Assembly: GCA_959599615.1 (NCBI GenBank)
Contig: CAUGKA010000008.1
Span: forward strand, 1 to 24,712
Direction: 5' to 3'
Origin: an uncultured Collinsella sp.
GTDB taxonomy: Bacteria; Actinomycetota; Coriobacteriia; Coriobacteriales; Coriobacteriaceae
DNA length: 24,712 bases
Both the position numbers and the translations under genes were made by a program. Position 1 is the stretch's first letter. Every line of letters begins with the position of its first letter. Below are positions 22,982-24,712 of this stretch, piece after piece. The notes below the pieces were generated by a model. The model was not told the origin of the DNA and did not search any database. It saw only the letters and a program-made list of their open reading frames with translations.

Positions 22982-23838
22982 AGGTCTTTCTGGTTCCCAA
23001 TTACTACAAGCAAGAGGCGGTCGAGAGCGGCCTGATGCTCGAGCTTTGGCTGACGCGCCAGGGCTATGAGGTCGCATGGGCTGCCGACCAGCGATCGAAG
23101 ATTCAAAGCACGCCTGATATTGACGGCTCCGATCTGGTCATTACGCTCGGCGGCGACGGTACGCTGCTGCGCGCTGCCCGCATCCTCAACCATCGCGAGA
23201 TTCCTATCCTTGGTCTTTCCTATGGTCACCTGGGTTTTTTAACTGCTGCGAGCCCCGAGGAGCGCGACATTCTGCAGGTCGTGAGCGACGCCCTGTCCGG
23301 CGAGCTGCACGTGAGCCGCCGCGCCACCATCGCCGCGGATATCGTGTCCGTGCGCGAAGACGGCACGAAGGATGTCGTGCGCACGTTTGCCCTCAACGAT
23401 ATGGCACTTACGCGCGGCCCCCTGTCCGATATGGTTGAGTTTGACATCACGGTGTCCGGCCATCATATCGACCGCCTTCGCGGCGACGGTGTCGTCGTTT
23501 CGACGGCGACCGGCTCCACCGGCTACGCGCTTTCCGCCGGCGGTCCCATTGTCAGCCCCGATTACACGGGTATGGTCTGTGTGCCCATCGCCCCGCATAC
23601 CATTCAGGCTCGCGCTTTTTTGACCTCGCCGAGTGATGTCGTCGAGATCTTTATGTCCGATGATCGCCCGAGCGTGCCGGCGATTGCCATCGACGGACAG
23701 TTTATTACCTGCGATGGCACGGTCGAGAGCGTGGCCGTGCGCCGTGGTCCCGGCGACGTGCTGCTGCTCGATTACGGTCCCGAGAGCTTCTATAACTCGG
23801 TGAGCCGCGTGTTCTATGGAGTGCGCCATGATCGATGA
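22978..23838 (+). CDS. nadK: NAD kinase
   Basis: Phosphorylates NAD to NADP. The 286-aa protein has the GGDGT motif (58-62), the NE/D region as LND (139-141, with Asp where Glu is more common) and GDGVVVSTATGSTGYALSAGGP (169-190). These are the defining NAD-kinase motifs, so activity is expected. Its ATG overlaps the tlyA stop and its end overlaps the recN start by 11 bases, so all three are coupled. Confidence 0.96.
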   Translation: MKVFLVPNYYKQEAVESGLMLELWLTRQGYEVAWAADQRSKIQSTPDIDGSDLVITLGGDGTLLRAARILNHREIPILGLSYGHLGFLTAASPEERDILQVVSDALSGELHVSRRATIAADIVSVREDGTKDVVRTFALNDMALTRGPLSDMVEFDITVSGHHIDRLRGDGVVVSTATGSTGYALSAGGPIVSPDYTGMVCVPIAPHTIQARAFLTSPSDVVEIFMSDDRPSVPAIAIDGQFITCDGTVESVAVRRGPGDVLLLDYGPESFYNSVSRVFYGVRHDR

Positions 23839-24712
23839 GCTGCAGGTTTCTAACATTGCGCTCATTCGCGAGGCGACGTTGGTTCCGAGTGCGGGCCTAA
23901 CGGTTTTGACCGGCGAGACCGGCGCCGGCAAGACCGCGCTGCTCTCGGCCCTCAAGCTTATTTTGGGCGAGCGCGCGGATTCGTCGACGGTGCGCGAGGG
24001 CGAGGCGCTGGCGAGCGTCGAGGCACGCCTGTTCGACGGTCCGCACGACACGGAGGGGTTCACCGTACAGCGTAGCCTTTCTGCCGAGGGCCGCAGCCGC
24101 GTAAAAATTGACGGCCGCATCGCCAGCGTGCGTGAGCTTTCGGAGCGCGTCGGCGTGATGATGGATCTTTGCGGTCAGCACGAGCACCAGCGCCTCCTCG
24201 ATCCGGCGCATCACGTTGCCATGGTCGATGCCTGGGCTGGTCGCTCTGCGCTCGAGGCGCTCGACCGTTACCGTGCCTGCTTCAAGGCTTCGCGTGACGC
24301 CGCCAAGGAGCTTCGCCGTGTGGAGGAAGCCTCACGCGCGCAGGGGAGTCGCGTCGAGGAGGCGCGCTTCGCTCTGGAGCGTATCGCCGAGGTCGACCCC
24401 AAGCCGGGTGAGTATGAGGAGCTCGAGGAGCTGCTGCCGCGCTCCGAGCATGCCGAGGTACTGGTTGCCACAGCTAACGATGCCCATGCATCGCTTGCCG
24501 CCGAAGGTGGAGCGCTCGATGCCGTGAACAGCGCCGTGGCAGAGCTTTCCCGTATGGCTACCGTCGATCGCAAACTGGGCGACATTGCCGATGCGCTTAC
24601 GGATGCCTGCATCTCCCTTGAGGATAGCGCGAACGAGCTTCGTGCCTATCGCGATGGCGTCGCCTTCGACCCGCGCGAGCTCGCTCGCATGCGTGAGCGG
24701 TATTCCGACCTC
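23828..24712 (+). CDS. recN: DNA repair protein RecN, N-terminal part (3' end outside window)
   Basis: SMC-like ATPase acting in double-strand-break repair. The 295 codons visible are open to the window edge. MIDELQVSNIALI leads to Walker A GETGAGKT (29-36); LCGQHEHQRLLD (114-125) matches the conserved segment after the ATP-binding domain. From about residue 140 heptad-like Glu/Arg/Ala-rich sequence marks the start of the coiled-coil arm. The ATG at 23828 lies inside the end of nadK. Walker B and the signature motif must lie beyond the window. Confidence 0.95.
   Translation, partial: MIDELQVSNIALIREATLVPSAGLTVLTGETGAGKTALLSALKLILGERADSSTVREGEALASVEARLFDGPHDTEGFTVQRSLSAEGRSRVKIDGRIASVRELSERVGVMMDLCGQHEHQRLLDPAHHVAMVDAWAGRSALEALDRYRACFKASRDAAKELRRVEEASRAQGSRVEEARFALERIAEVDPKPGEYEELEELLPRSEHAEVLVATANDAHASLAAEGGALDAVNSAVAELSRMATVDRKLGDIADALTDACISLEDSANELRAYRDGVAFDPRELARMRERYSDL

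Noticed and set aside
24100..24712. Minus-strand and alternate-frame open stretches at the right end
   Set aside because: The + strand frame from 23828 carries clear RecN motifs and is open to the edge, which explains the region.

Overview
This is a 24.7-kb chromosomal window with high G+C content, dense coding, and nearly every gene on the + strand. Gene order, codon use and protein style point to a Coriobacteriia actinobacterium, most likely Collinsella or a close relative. That is recognition, not a database result. Most of the window is vertically inherited housekeeping sequence. I see no tRNA, rRNA, CRISPR array, insertion sequence or phage gene. It opens inside ileS and closes inside recN.

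Layout. (1) 1-5489: the 3' part of ileS with a strong terminator, then lspA-rluD (overlapping), then a lone membrane-bound family 2 glycosyltransferase ending at a second strong terminator. (2) 5521-8631: a short prepilin-peptidase-like protein, a dGTPase-like HD protein and the replication-fork ATPase RarA. (3) 8732-11897: four tightly overlapping genes: a DUF948 membrane/coiled-coil protein, an RsbW-like protein without a recognisable ATP site, a SigB/SigF-type sigma factor and an AI-2E family permease. (4) 11904-12143: the only minus-strand gene, a small membrane protein in an AT-rich patch convergent with the permease gene. (5) 12337-18936: alaS-ruvX-mltG-yqeG-like-aroK-aroB-like, in overlapping or closely packed order. 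(6) 19069-20199: an M24 aminopeptidase with its own leader and terminator. (7) 20359-24712: efp, an Asp23 family gene, nusB, xseB, tlyA, nadK and recN, probably one long transcript.

How the genes work together. The aroK-aroB-pepP-efp-nusB order is an old arrangement in Gram-positive bacteria. Here it joins shikimate synthesis to translation factors, NAD kinase and DNA-repair genes. The block at 8732-11897 looks like a small stress regulon: sigma factor, its likely regulator and two envelope proteins.

Most notable. First, the gene in the aroB slot is intact, but its product has lost all three predicted zinc ligands and the glycine-rich NAD motif of 3-dehydroquinate synthase, while shikimate kinase next to it keeps its motifs. 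Second, the putative anti-sigma factor beside the SigB-type sigma factor lacks the N-box asparagine and both glycine boxes of the RsbW/SpoIIAB kinase fold, and no anti-anti-sigma gene is in view. Third, MltG carries an unusual cytoplasmic tail of proline/glutamine heptads followed by a histidine cluster.
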